Shown one piece after another: positions 11,001 to 22,700 of a stretch of DNA of 64,000 nt. The notes beneath the pieces were generated by a model that saw only the letters and a program-made list of their open reading frames with translations, was not told where the DNA came from and did not search any database. Source of the stretch: Urechis unicinctus (Eukaryota > Annelida > Polychaeta > Xenopneusta > Urechidae); the NCBI GenBank assembly GCA_034190875.2, contig CM067356.1, positions 24,855,531 to 24,919,530 of the forward strand. Reading direction: 5' to 3'. The position numbers and the translations under genes are program-made. Each line of letters starts with the position of its first letter. Within the stretch, counting starts at the first letter, position 1.

Positions 11001-14000
11001 ACATGACATTCATCTCCTGATGTTTCTACATGTGCCTGGTGTGAAATAGTGAAGGATTATGACAAATGAATCCAGCACATCGGATGTCCAGGAATTAATC
11101 TAGCATCTGTCAGGGCCACAACAAACAGATATAACTGGGAGCTGTGTCTCAAAATTAACAAATGCATCATACTAATGTTTAAATAAAAATGGCAGATTGT
11201 ACTTAAGCTGTTGATGTTGGATGAATATACATCTGAAATGGTACTCACAAAAAGACTTTGTTTTGTAAATTACCTTTCCTTATAGGAAGAGGAATTTGTA
11301 TAAGAAGAGAATTTGATAAGTGTCCATAAAACCAAATAATCAGTACAAGAAAACAAGGGTATTGTACCTGGGGTGAAATAGTGCAGGTTTTACTGCAAGA
11401 GAATCAGCACATTGGATATCCAGGTAATTAAACATTATAGCATTTTTCATCACCACAACCAGCAAACATAACTGCAAGCTGTTTCAGGATAAATCCACAA
11501 ATGCATTGAAATGTTATCTTCAAATAGCAAGATTAAGACTTTTTAACCCATAACTCTGTAATGTTTTTATACTTCGTAGGGTGAAATAGTGCGGCTTCAC
11601 CACAAAGATACCAGCACATTGGATATCCAGGGTTACTCTAGCATTTGTCTCGGCAACCAACAATTATATCTGCTAGTTGTTTCACAAAAAGTGGAAATTT
11701 TCAAATGCTTTCTTATGATTGTCAAAGGAAAGATGAAACTGTATAATATGTCTAGCCCAGTTCCTGATGAAAAAATAAACCTGATTTATTTTACTATAGC
11801 ATATAAAATCAATGCTAATAAAATGACTAATTTGACATAAAAATGATAGGGGTTCTGTAGAATGATTTCCCAATCATATGATAACCACAGAGATTTCATA
11901 TGAAATAAACACATGGTTGATTGTATACCTGGGGTGAAATAGTGCAAGTTTACCACAGTAGAATCTAGCACATTGGATATCCAGGGTTACTCTAGCATTT
12001 GTCTAGGCAACCAACAAATAATATCTGCTAGTTGTTTCACAAAAAGTGGAAATTTTCAAATGCTTTCTTATGATTGTCAAAGGAAAGGAGAAACTGTATA
12101 ATATGTCTAGCCCAGTTCCTGATGAAAAAATAAACCTGATTTATTTTACTATAGCATACAAAATTAATGCTAATAAAATGACTAATTTGACATAAAAATG
12201 ATAGGGGTTCTGTAGAATGATTTCCCAATCATATGATAACCAGAGACTTCATATGAAATAAACACATGGTTGATTGTATACCTGGGGTGAAATAGTGCAA
12301 GTTCACCACAGTAGAATCTAGCACATTGGATATCCAGGGTTACTCTAGCATTTGTCTAGACAACCAACAAATAATATCTGCTAGCTGTTTCACAAAAAGT
12401 GGAAATTTTCAAATGCTTTCTTATGATTGTCAAAGGAAAGATGAAACTGTATAATATGTCTAGCCCAGTTCCTGATGAAAAAAAACCCCCCGATTTATTT
12501 TACTATAGCATACAAAATCAATGCTAATAAAATGACTAATTTGACATAAAAATGATAGGGGTTCTGTAGAATGATTTTCCAATCATATGATAACCACAGA
12601 GATTTCATTTTAAATAAACACATGGTTGATTGTATACCTGGGGTGAAATAGTGCAAGTTTACCACAGTAGAATCTAGCACATTGGATATCCAGGGTTACT
12701 CTAGCATTTGTCTAGGCAACCAACAAATAATATCTGCTAGTTGTTTCACAAAAAGTGGAAATTTTCAAATGCTTTCTTGTGGTTTGTCAAAGGAAAGGAG
12801 AAACTTTAACGTCTAGCCCAAATCCCGATGAGAAATAAACCCAAACCAGATTTATCTTACAATAGGGTACTTATTTAAACAAAAAATGATGGGGTTAATT
12901 CGTGGAATGATTTCCCTATCATTACCTTGAAGATTGCATATGAGGCGAACACATGGTTGACTGGTATGAAATAGTGCTCGTTTACCTATCAAAATCAACC
13001 CCATTTGATATCCAGGGTAACTCTAGCTTTTTTCAAAACCATAAGCATGATATACTGATACACTGTAAAAAGACAAATTCTAACAGAGCAAAGAGTAACC
13101 GGTGCCATAGAAGGTTATCACCAGATGTTTGTGTTACAGTTGATGCTCCTCTGTCTATTATCGTCAAACCCAGACTACAGAGATCAAATACTGGTTACAA
13201 CCATACTAACCTTGGTAGAAGTAGTAAGAGTCTGCAAGAGGTTTAGCTTTACAGGTAGCATTTTGAGGTAATCCATCCTTTTGTCCAGACTCATTCACCT
13301 CTGTGGTTACTGCCCCAGTCTCTTCACATACAGGAGCAAGTGCTACTGCACCTGATTCAGTGCCAGACTCAAAAGCTGGAATACAAACACAATGCAGTTG
13401 TTAAACTTTTAAAGGTCAGACCATGCTAGGTCTTAAAGGCCAGATGTCTGTACTCATGACAATACCTGCATCACTAAGAGGTTTTTCAGAATCCTCTGAC
13501 TGGTCCGACTTGCAGGGTTCTGCCTGACTGAAATCCACATCATCCTCAAAAGCCGACGAGTAGGTCAAAGAATCCTACACAAACAGGTATAAACAGACCA
13601 ATCAAAACCAGCCTTCATCTGCTGTCATGATAGAGCATCAACTCACCATTGTTACTCAAGTTGCATGATAAAGGAATTTAATGTCAATTTGAAAAAGGGA
13701 TCCTTGACGTTGAAGGCTATGATTTGAACCAATCTGCTGGTTAAGAATGTACTTACAGCATACTCATAATCATACCAATGTTGTATTGGACTGGGAGCAT
13801 GATCCCAACCAAAACAACAAGTGTACAAACATCTACATTTCACCGGTATATGAAGTACTTGTAAAGCGATCCCAATGCCCCTATAAATACACACTTTATC
13901 AGTAGGTAGTTTAGCCGGCTTCCATTCAGGTGGTGCTGAATGAGTCACTGCCACAGCTCGTCTAGATGACAACACTTCATGGTCCTTCTTAGTTATATCA

Positions 14001-16552
14001 GCAAGTTTAGCTCTCTCCTAATCACCACACAGCAAGAACATCACTTAGTAAGGGAAAAGAATATACAGGCTTCTGAATCATTTGCAGCACTTACAAAACT
14101 TGTAAAACAGAAAAATGTTAATACCTGAAGTTTCTTCATAGCTGCTTCTATAAAAGAGGACTCTAGACTCTGAAATATTAAACAAAATGAACATCAGTCA
14201 TGGGAATCTGCCCCACACAATTATTAAAGATCAAACTGTAATTCAACTAATGTGTCCTCACATTATCATCTTCACAAGCCAGCAGGGTCTGTAAGGCTGT
14301 CGATTCACACGTTATTATATCATCCACTTGATGTGAGGAGGCTGTCATAAGCTTAGCAAACCTCATGTCAGCAGCATCTGCACACATATGAATAATATGT
14401 CAGCACCTTGATCAATACCAGTTTCAACTAAATAAGCAGCTCAGTGATGACACTTACCTGACAGGCCAGGCGGCCCGTTGACGGCCTCATCACCGATTGG
14501 ATGCTGCTCAGCCTCGTCATACTTTGGTATAGCAGTTGTAGCACCCCGAGGCTTCTTCATCAGACGTAGTGTCACCTGTTCACCTATTCGGTATGGGTGA
14601 ACAACCTCGATTTTGACACTAAAATCAAATAGAAACCAAAATATGTTAGCCACATACATTATTAGTACATTGATTTAATGAATGTACACATTAATGTGAT
14701 TGTAGTCACCTTTTGAGGTCGCTGGCATGCACAGACTCATAGCATATAGGGCATTTGCGCCATGTTTTGTCGTCTAGAGACAGATAGTGCAGCATGCAAG
14801 CCCAACAGTAGATATGGCCACATCGCGTGATCTTAGCTGTCATACAAAGCTCCCATTAGTCATCAGGTTAATCATAACATCAACATAATCAGACTTGATT
14901 AGATATAACTCTTGTCAATGAATCTACCTGCAACTGGTGGGTACAGACATATAGGGCAGGAAGTTTCCTCATGGGAGAACACCAACTGGACCAAACACAT
15001 CAACATAGTCACCACAACACAATACAGGTATATAAAACCTCTTTGAATGAACAGTGACAATGGTATAATTTTTTCTTACCACTTGCTCAATGAGATCCCA
15101 GTCAACCAGAACATCAGGGTCAACCAGGTGGCGCATGTAGCTTCCTGTCTGACGAACAACAAATCGACAGCTGCAAACAGCAAAATCAGGCAATTGTAAC
15201 TGCATCTTCAGCAGAATATTCATACATGTGATTTTTGCATATTAGAGCATTGGTTCACTGATCAAGTAGAAAAATAAAGTATAATCAAGTGGTGATTATT
15301 ACTTTGCTTGAAGGAATCTCTCCTTGTTGAAGCTGGCTCCTGAACTTCGGCCCTTCCCTCGCCATCCACTGTTACCCCAGCCACTACCCCGGGACCCACG
15401 CCCACCATGCGCTGCATCTCCGCGGGATGCGTAGTGGAAGTTCAACAAGTGATTCATGTTAGTTTTCTTGGATCCCCATGCTTGAACCGAGCCATATTCT
15501 GGCTCAAGTGAATCTTGTGTCACCTGTTTACAATATGAAATGAAATGAAATGACAAAGAGCTGCATACATATCAATGACCCTCATCATAGTGCAAACGAG
15601 AGGATATTTTATTTCTTAACAATGCAAAACTTAACACAGATGCCACAACTCCCCCTACCTCGCCACTCTTATCATCACTGTTATATCCCCGAGATCTTGG
15701 ACGCTTATCAAATCCCCTAGTCTTCTGGGGAAATGAGCGACCATTGTTGGATTCCGGTCTGAAGCTGTTCTTTCCTTTACTGGCTGCTCCTGATCCATTG
15801 CTGTTAAAATCCTTTCTCCTATTTCTTTGTCTACTTCCTCCATTGTCTGACGAAACACAATCATTTAAACATTCCAATAAACACCACAGAGAGCAGAAAT
15901 TTACCCATTTATTAGTATATTGACAAGAAGTGTTAACATACATTTTATAATTCAACCAGACCCAAACAACTAAAGCCAGGTAGAGCAATAAAGAAAAGCA
16001 AACCGGTGTGAATGTATTAATAATATTTACGTACTTTGCATTAATTCTCTAATATCAGTCAAATGGATTTATACCAGAAGTGGAGTCCAAAACACAACTG
16101 AAGTTCATATCTGAGGCAGGGTAAACTGCATTACTCATTATTGACAGCATTGGAAGCTCTTGTGACATATTTTAGTGGTGAAGATGATTGCACCACACCA
16201 AAGCATGCAAATAATTGCTAATTCTCTCAAGGTTCCTCAGGCTAAGCGAGCACATTTGTCAGTGTTGACCAGATGTCTGTCACTAGTGTCCATCAGATTC
16301 CTCACCCAAACAAACTGCTAAATTAAATTGAAAAACTGGCACGTTTGTTCTGATTAGCAACGGAACTGGGTTGCGAAATGCTTCCTAAAATAGGCGTGAC
16401 CTTCACCTTTTGCGGGTTCATTTTATTACCATCCGACTACAGCTGTCAAAATTACCTTTCTTAGAATCCCCGGCGGTGGCCTTCGGAGGCACTGACGATT
16501 GACGAACGGTTGATTTTCCCTCCATAGTTAAAATTTCCTCTCCCTCTGACAT
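8050..16552 (-). CDS. RNF10: RNF10, RING finger protein 10 (E3 ubiquitin ligase)
   Basis: Ubiquitin ligase of the RNF10/Mag2 family, known for ubiquitinating stalled 40S ribosomal proteins in quality control and as a transcription partner in vertebrates. Nineteen exons on the minus strand join in frame: 16552-16456, 15846-15659, 15523-15303, 15170-15080, 14985-14928, 14836-14710, 14618-14458, 14377-14262, 14169-14125, 14017-13757, 13574-13466, 13375-13211, 10711-10578, 10438-10321, 10218-10117, 10011-9883, 9763-9690, 8472-8271, 8165-8050. Total 837 residues (human 811). The N-terminus is basic, Ser/Gly rich; NHLLNF and [10 protein letters not shown] follow. The C3HC4 RING spans Cys209 to Cys250, split over exons 5 and 6. 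Later landmarks are [23 protein letters not shown], an Arg/Lys/Glu-rich helix, [18 protein letters not shown], and a KKKKKPKK tail. Exon 10 is the least certain: its second half is open but unlike RNF10. Start chosen at 16552; an in-frame ATG at 16525 is the alternative. Confidence 0.95.
8836..9628. mobile_element. piggyBac-like MITE in RNF10 intron
   Basis: The ends are inverted: left CCCTTTCAAGGC (from 8836), right GCCGTGAAAGGG (to 9628). They are flanked by TCAA (8832-8835) and TTAA (9629-9632), which fits the TTAA target and CCC termini of piggyBac elements, with one base changed on the left. It is 793 bp long. A 144-codon open frame inside (9083-9517) resembles no transposase that I know. 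The right end carries a subterminal tandem repeat. It lies between RNF10 exons 17 and 18. Confidence 0.65.
9520..9628. repeat. Subterminal tandem repeat of the MITE
   Basis: Three units of about 40 bp, each containing a palindromic TTGCATTAATGCAA-type core (GTTGCATTAATGCAACT, GATGCATTAAGGCAACT, GATGCATTAATGCAACT) followed by a GC-rich spacer such as CGCGGCCTG. It abuts the right terminal inverted repeat. Confidence 0.7.
11041..13040. repeat. Seven-unit ~353-bp tandem repeat in RNF10 intron 12
   Basis: The phrase GTGAAATAGTG (or TGAAATAGTG) recurs near 11041, 11373, 11581, 11934, 12287, 12643 and 12965, giving periods of 332, 208, 353, 353, 356 and 322. Each is followed by CACATTGGATATCCAGG (or a variant) and ACTCTAGCATTTGTC. 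The central three or four units are nearly identical; the outer ones have diverged. Short open frames recur once per unit on the minus strand and are by-products of the repeat. It fills most of the 2.5 kb intron between exons 12 and 13. Confidence 0.9.
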
Positions 16553-18590
16553 TCATGCGACCCCAACAGTGAGTTTCCTCTGAGCGTAGAACGCTTGATA
16601 AACCTCTGTTCAAAACTTTGGACTTCATTTTCAGAAAGCCATGTTGATAACAAATCCGAAGAGAAAAATAAACACTATTTCAAATAGTGTATTAGAATTA
16701 TGATATTATAAATTTGAAGTATAAAGGCTTAAGTTAAAGCTGGGGGGTTTCGGGGCGTTTGCACCCCTGTGTTTGGCGTCAAATGCGCTCCAAATATAGC
16801 CCAGGTGAGGGCCGTCCTGTTTTCCAAACTTCAGATCAACGATGGCGACAGTGGAGTCCCGGATGAAAGAGCAGATGGGCTAGTTTTGTTACAGACGCAA
16901 TGATTGTTTTGGTTCTTCCATCAGACAGAAAAATACGTAGCAATTAATCTGTGTAATCATTTGTCAATGCGAAAGAAGAATTAAAAGAATAAATTTACGT
17001 CATCAGAAAATGGATGAATCTCACAAATCACAAAATTATGATTAAACGATGAATGATTCAATCAATAAAGTCCCGGAACTCTCCATGCATCGACAATTTT
17101 AATCGACCAGTCAAACCAAATTAATCATTAAGGTGTGTGTTGTAGTCAAGGTCCCCTAGCCTGATGCCTGCGGGCGCTGTTTACATGTTACTGATGTTCA
17201 ATAGTCTCGCCTTCAGTCTAGGAGAGCCTAATGTATTGAACTGGATGGGCATCCCAGATTTGGGATGCTCCAATCACAAGCCGTGTCTCTCGGTCACTCT
17301 CGGGTAGCTTTGAGTCGTTGTCTCTCATTGGTCAGTTCTACAATTTCTGAAGTACTTGTCCAACCGGCCGAGTGATTTTTATGAGCCGGGCACACATTCT
17401 ACAACACTCCGATTTGTTGTTTCACGCTGAGTGGCACCGTTAATCACACATTCGGCGAGAGAAGCAGACACACAACTGGTTCTTTTTAACTTACTATCAC
17501 GTAAACATACTATCGTACAGCTAAGCGATTAAAGCGCTTGTTGTGGTGCCAATTTGAACTTTTGAGACGCCCCATAATTCCAGAACACATTCAATGTGTT
17601 CTCATTGGCAGCAGACCACTACAATGTCCAGACGTCACATAGAACCGAGGGTGCGTATCACAAACCAGTTCCATGAGCCAGACACGTGCAATTAAGGTCA
17701 ATCCGGGTCACAACCTTTGCTATGATTGGTCACAAAGATTAACGAACGTGTCTAATGAATATTCGGACGCGCCACTTTTAGAGCTGGTCGTGTCGTAGAC
17801 TCAAAGGGCGAGAAGCGTAGCGGAACCCCTGGAGTCTGGGACGCAGACTATGTGTGTTGCATGGCAGCTAGTTTAGTTAGTGTCAACAGTCATTCCTGAC
17901 ACTTATGTCTTGAAACGAACTATAGCTTGAGTAAAACAGAATTCTTAACAATTTCACCCACGAGCGAGAGAGAATTTTAAAATTAAATTTGGGCTACATT
18001 TGGCATCACTGTATTGTCCCATTATTTATTACTGTCCTAGCACAGTGATCCCCTCGTATCCGGCCATCTCTTCTGCCCGCAGAAAGTGGCCGGATACACG
18101 TAGAGTTGCAGCAGTTTACGCTGCAATTATGCTATGCTTCTGGTCAAATAATATATTCATATCCTTTGTATATTGCTTATGAACTTCAATGCATGGTTAT
18201 TAATGTATCATCTTAGAGCTTAACGTGAAAAATAACCTCCCGCTGACAAAAATAGGTTATTATAACTGTATTTCCCGAGAAAGAGATTTGATAACCTACT
18301 TTTGACTGCTGCAGCCAAGCCAAGTTTTTTATTCCATTTTTATCAACGACTTCGGGATTCCTGAACAGTTTGTTCAGAACAGTTTGTCATATAGGAGAAG
18401 ATGCATTTCATTCTTCTGTAATCTTCACACATTTTGTCATTTTAACAACACAAACATATGCAACTGTAAAGTAAATAAGTTGTAACCGCGCGAGACACAA
18501 CGAGAAAACACGAAGGGTTCCAATTTGAAAACTGGATAAACAGTTAAACGACACTGTTTTCTACGGTAAATGATCATCATTAATTACCAC
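16553..18590. other. Upstream region of RNF10, no gene identified
   Basis: The first few hundred bases must contain the RNF10 promoter and 5' UTR. The stretch 16730-17880 is richer in CpG than its surroundings. A short open frame starting at an ATG near 16842 (MATVESRMKEQMG, then stop) lacks a clear donor and is not called. Nothing else is supported. Confidence 0.4.
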
Positions 18591-18779
18591 CGAAAATAAC
18601 CCAGTTATGTTTTCATATCGTTTATACCTACATGCCCCTGGGCGTAGATATGTTTCTAATGTTGCACCCCAGGGTCTTAGCCAGGATTTCCAGACTGCCC
18701 GTCCATCCCTCCCCCCCTGCGCCCCAATCCCGTTCAACCGCCGCCCCACCTCCCACCTGGAAGCTTTAAACCGTCGTTC

Positions 18780-18955
18780 GCCCCCCCCCCCAACTCGGTA
18801 CACGCTTTAACTTTCATCACGCCTGTCAGCGTCGTCGCCCCCCCCCCCCCCAACTCGGTACAGTCAACAGGTCCAGGCCGAGCCTGGATTTCCAGGACGT
18901 CCTGGGAATCCAGGCGCGCGGCTGGAATTCCAGGACGTCCTGGTTTCCCAGGCGG
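18780..18955 (+). repeat. GC-rich collagen-like repeat, left copy
   Basis: Two C-tracts, each followed by CAACTCGGTACA, lead into GTCCAGGCCGAGCCTGG and two copies of the palindrome CCAGGACGTCCTGG (18892-18905 and 18930-18943). In one frame it reads EPGFPGRPGNPGA, a Gly-X-Y collagen-like string that ends at once. An inverted copy lies at 21700-21775. Confidence 0.6.
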
Positions 18956-19720
18956 ATTATAGTACCTGTGTTTTCATTCGTTCTCAATATATGTAAATAC
19001 GTTTGCTACGCATTTTCCTATTGGCTGAGGCTTTGGGAAGGATCATTTGTTAATTTGAGTGATCATCTATCATAATCGACCATTGTTTAGTGGAATTTTA
19101 GTCTTCCGAATATAGGGGTCTCCCTATAGCATGATTGCATGGGCTTGTTTAACTATCTCCGCGAACGTACGCTTCGTGTTGCTGAAAAAAGCGAATGGCT
19201 CACTTAAAAGAGGACATTTTGCTGAACATTTTCACCACAGCTTTTAATAATCTACCGTCCAGATGTCAAACAGTAGAGATTTGAAAAAAAAATAATTTCA
19301 AAATGGCCGATTTGGGAATGCAAAAAACTGATCACAATCAGGTGTTTTGATTAGATTGTTTGGACTTGTGCATTATTTATATGCTTCTATCTTTGCAGAT
19401 ACTACGTTACAGAATCAAAATAAGTCAAATGAGCTTGTGTTGTTTCATATGTATTCATAAAGTTGATCTCAAAATGTGATAAATTAATCTCACTTTGTAC
19501 AATAGACTATTAAAAAATGTTATTTCAAACTGTAGGGCTTTTCCTGGTGGAGATTGTTCACAGATCTCCTTTATCTTTATTATTCTCCAGGATAATAAAA
19601 AATTGGAATAAAATTGATTATTGAACTATCATTTATTTCATGTAAAAAATTGTCATCTGCATGCACAAAGGAGAAATACTACCATAATATTAATAGTATG
19701 ACTTGAATGTCATTTAAATG

Positions 19721-20327
19721 TTAAAGCCAATCATTAACACAACTGTCTTGCAAAAGATTACAAACTACAACATGGACAGATGTATTCCTTGTTAGAGACA
19801 CCCTGTCCAATAAATCTTCCTCAGCCAACACATCTGTGGTTGGCCCATGGATGACATTTTTGGTCTTCATTCTTACACCCAACCCAGGCATTTGTTTTAT
19901 AGTCTTTTTGTGTGTGTATGTGTTCATGCATACATTTGAATTCCTGCTGTGTGTTTTCTTGTGTTTGTATTTGGTTGTGATGCTCTGCAGTGCTTGAGAT
20001 GTTAGTGTGTGGATGTCTGCCTGCATCTGTTTAGGTGGTGGCTGAATGTTCGTCTGAGAAGATGTCGACGTTTGACTGCATTTGAATTGGTGGGGCCTGA
20101 AGGGCTGTTTGAGGGGTTGGTGTGGGAATATCTGCCCCAAGTTGAGTTGATGTTGTTTGATAGCCAAGTGTAGTTCAGATGGTTTGTATGTGTGATGCTT
20201 CACTTTGAATAATGAATGTTTAAATCCATCTATCTTTGTGTCCCCTTCCGGCTGAAAGAAGTTGGTTTCTGTTGTTGAAGCAGAATTTGAGGTGTTGTGA
20301 AGATTATGGGCACAGGGATTTGTCTGC
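19721..20327 (-). CDS. Unrecognised open frame, possible terminal exon
   Basis: An open frame of about 200 codons on the minus strand, preceded by an acceptor-like CATCTTGCAG ending at 20328, so it could be a last exon. The protein is rich in Thr, Asn, Gln, His and Lys and looks low-complexity in the middle. The last 30 residues (starting LDRVSLTRNT and ending CVNDWL) look more ordinary. I recognise no domain. I could not find an upstream exon, so it may be a chance frame or part of the element bounded by the inverted repeats at 18.9 and 21.7 kb. Confidence 0.25.
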
Positions 20328-20329
20328 AA

Positions 20330-21699
20330 GATGTTGTGTAAAGCAGGTTCAATTTTTGATTTTTTTAGTAGGCATAGGGTTTGTGATAGTGGCAGTGGGT
20401 GCAGGGTGTGAGGTGGTTGACTGGGCTTTATTCCAGTATTACATTACTCTGTCCATAAACTGTCTCAGTAAGTATAAGTAAAAACTTTTAGGTTTTGTCA
20501 TTTTATTTGGCAACAATTATGCCTTTGTCTCAGCTCCTCTGCTTTAGTGAAGAGGGTTTTCCATCAGTCCTTCCTCTTCTGTCATCCTAAACCATGTTTC
20601 TTGCATTTGGATATTGTTGGTGGTGAGCCCAGTTAGGATTGCTGAAAAAGAAGGAAAGTGAACAAGAAGAAAGTCAAATGGAAATATCATATATTACTCT
20701 CTTATCAAATTTTACGACACCTTGGAATGTATAGATGTATGGAGCAACATGTACATTTATCTTATACAGCCCTTTAATAATGACGAGGAATACTGTTATT
20801 CAATAAATTCCTTCTTAACACCTAACATGGAGCAATATTTTAATACTGTTCAAAAACTTTATTATTTTCTAGGGTTGCAATATTTTAACAAGAACATACC
20901 TTTATTTGACGATGAGGCTTAACCAATGCTTGAAATAAAACAATCCCAACAAACTGTTGATTCATCGTTTGAGCATGCAAATTTTTTGGAAATAAACTCA
21001 GGAAGAACGTATAAAAAAACATCATGCAAACATCATGCAAATAACGTTGGGCAATCATATAACGGTATGATTTTTTGCATGCAGGGGATGGGAAAACATT
21101 GAACAATTCTAACTAAATGGTGTAGAGTGCCTTTGAGGTCCAAGTTTGCTGTAAGACATCTGCACTTCACTGGACTCGCAAAGAAATTTCATTTTGTTAG
21201 TACAATTCACAATGTTTGTGGCATATGGAATAGCAATCAAAAAAAGATTGGTGCACTATTGGATATCAGCCCCAGTCGAACGGTAATACAAGTCTACGCA
21301 GACACCTTGTAGGGCTAAATTGGATGTCTGCTCAGTTGTTAAAAATAAAATGATCAATTAAATGTTTTTACACAACACACCAAATGACAATCTGACTATT
21401 TGGAGAGTGTAAAGAAATGTGGGTAACTTCAAATCTACTGCAAAATTTCACCTCATAGACCCCGCACTGTGACTATGTGAGCCATCGTAAGTAGACCTAC
21501 AATCGGCATAGTCTACCAGGCTACATCGTTAATTGATACAATAATAAACATGCACAAATAGATTTTAAGGTTTATAACTATAGTTTGTGAAAGAAAACAT
21601 CTTGCGTCGCAAAAATTAAAAACGAATAATAACCCTGAGCGCAGTGTATGTGGATTTAGAAATCGAGTGGGCTTGGGCGATAATGCGGGCGGTTCGGCT
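20330..21699. other. No gene identified
   Basis: AT-rich sequence with only short frames and no recognisable protein, RNA gene or repeat. Together with 18956-20329 it is the interior of the region bounded by the inverted collagen-like repeats. Confidence 0.35.
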
Positions 21700-21775
21700 G
21701 ATTTTACAGGACGGGTTGGAATTCCAGGACGTCCTGGAAATCCAGGCTCGGCCTGGACCTGGTCAACACGCCGCC
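21700..21775 (-). repeat. GC-rich collagen-like repeat, right copy (inverted)
   Basis: On the minus strand reads CAGGTCCAGGCCGAGCCTGG then ATTTCCAGGACGTCCTGG, matching the left copy at 18870-18905 over about 40 bp. It contains the 18-bp perfect palindrome TTCCAGGACGTCCTGGAA at 21722-21739. The frame reads QVQAEPGFPGRPGIP. Confidence 0.6.
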
Positions 21776-22435
21776 TCCGTACAGCCATTGACTGATCGAG
21801 CCTCCTCGCCCCCGCACCCCACCCCCCCTCCACCTGAGCACCTCCATCCCCTGCGACAACAGTTTACACCACAGCGCTTTCCCTTCACAACACCCTTATC
21901 GCGATTGTGGCCGTTATATTAGTCACGCCGGCGTATGACGAATCAGCCGATCTTGAGGTGCACCTAGGACCTAGGTCCTGACTCCTGGGCCAGGAGGAGG
22001 ATGTTTTACACTCGGTGAAGATGCGCACACAGTCTATTGGCAGACACTGAATCTGCCGTGGTTTGGGGCTCGGCTAAGGGTGGGGCATTGGAAGCGGCCG
22101 CCAAAACTGGTGTCTATTATTAAGGAATATTACAAATAGTAGAGAAAAACAAGATGAGAAATATGTAGGTTTTTATGTTTTATGATTTAAATCATATGGA
22201 TAGCTCAGCATTTAAAATCATACTGGCACTTAAAATAGATAAAGAAAATTAAATAAAAAGTATCATTTTTGTAAAGATCGCCAGATGGCACCGCACATTT
22301 GCCGAAAAAGTGTCACAAATAAACGCACGTTCACAGCAATCAGCACGCGCCGCCTAGCTGGAATTTGGCATAAGCCGGCGGAGACCATTCGAGCGCACCT
22401 AGTATTCAACATTGGTTTGTGTACTTCTGAGCCGG
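21776..22435. other. No gene identified
   Basis: A C-rich stretch (21800-21860) followed by ordinary AT-rich sequence. No coding or RNA feature is supported. Confidence 0.35.
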
Positions 22436-22700
22436 TTCCCATGGCGTAGTGGTAAACTGTGTCGCCTTTCAACCCACAGGTTGTGGGTTCGATACCAAGG
22501 TGTGAAAACATGACTGGCTCTCTGTAACTCTGATGATCACGTTAAATGGCGGTCCCATCTTTGAAAGAGGATGCATCGTCCCGGTAGCTCAATAGTACCG
22601 TGCTGGACCTTCGTCCCTGCGGCGTGGGTTTCGCAGCCTGGTCTGGGCAACAGGTTTGTGCCAAGTGGGTGCTGTAGCTGTCCAAGCATGACAATCATCC
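22436..22700 (+). mobile_element. tRNA-like SINE-type segment
   Basis: Two tRNA-like modules lie in a row. The first has a pol III A-box-like TGGCGTAGTGG (about 22441) and a B-box-like GGTTCGATACC (about 22486). The second has TAGCTCAATAGTA (about 22583) and a weaker GGTTTCGCAGCC (about 22626). Neither folds into a convincing full cloverleaf with a paired acceptor stem, so these look like tRNA-derived SINE heads rather than working tRNA genes. Confidence 0.4.

Noticed and set aside
11682-12680. Recurrent 61- to 63-codon minus-strand frames that look like a gene family
   Set aside because: They repeat once per 353-bp satellite unit and are by-products of it.
15655-15864. Alternative frame over RNF10 exon 2 ([16 protein letters not shown]...)
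   Set aside because: The frame that joins to exons 1 and 3 by phase and gives the Ser/Arg/Gly-rich RNF10 N-terminus is the other one.
16842-16884. Short ATG frame MATVESRMKEQMG divergent from RNF10
   Set aside because: Stops at once and has no GT donor before the stop; insufficient evidence for a first exon.
22436-22507. A working tRNA gene
   Set aside because: Box A and B sequences are present but acceptor and T stems do not pair convincingly.
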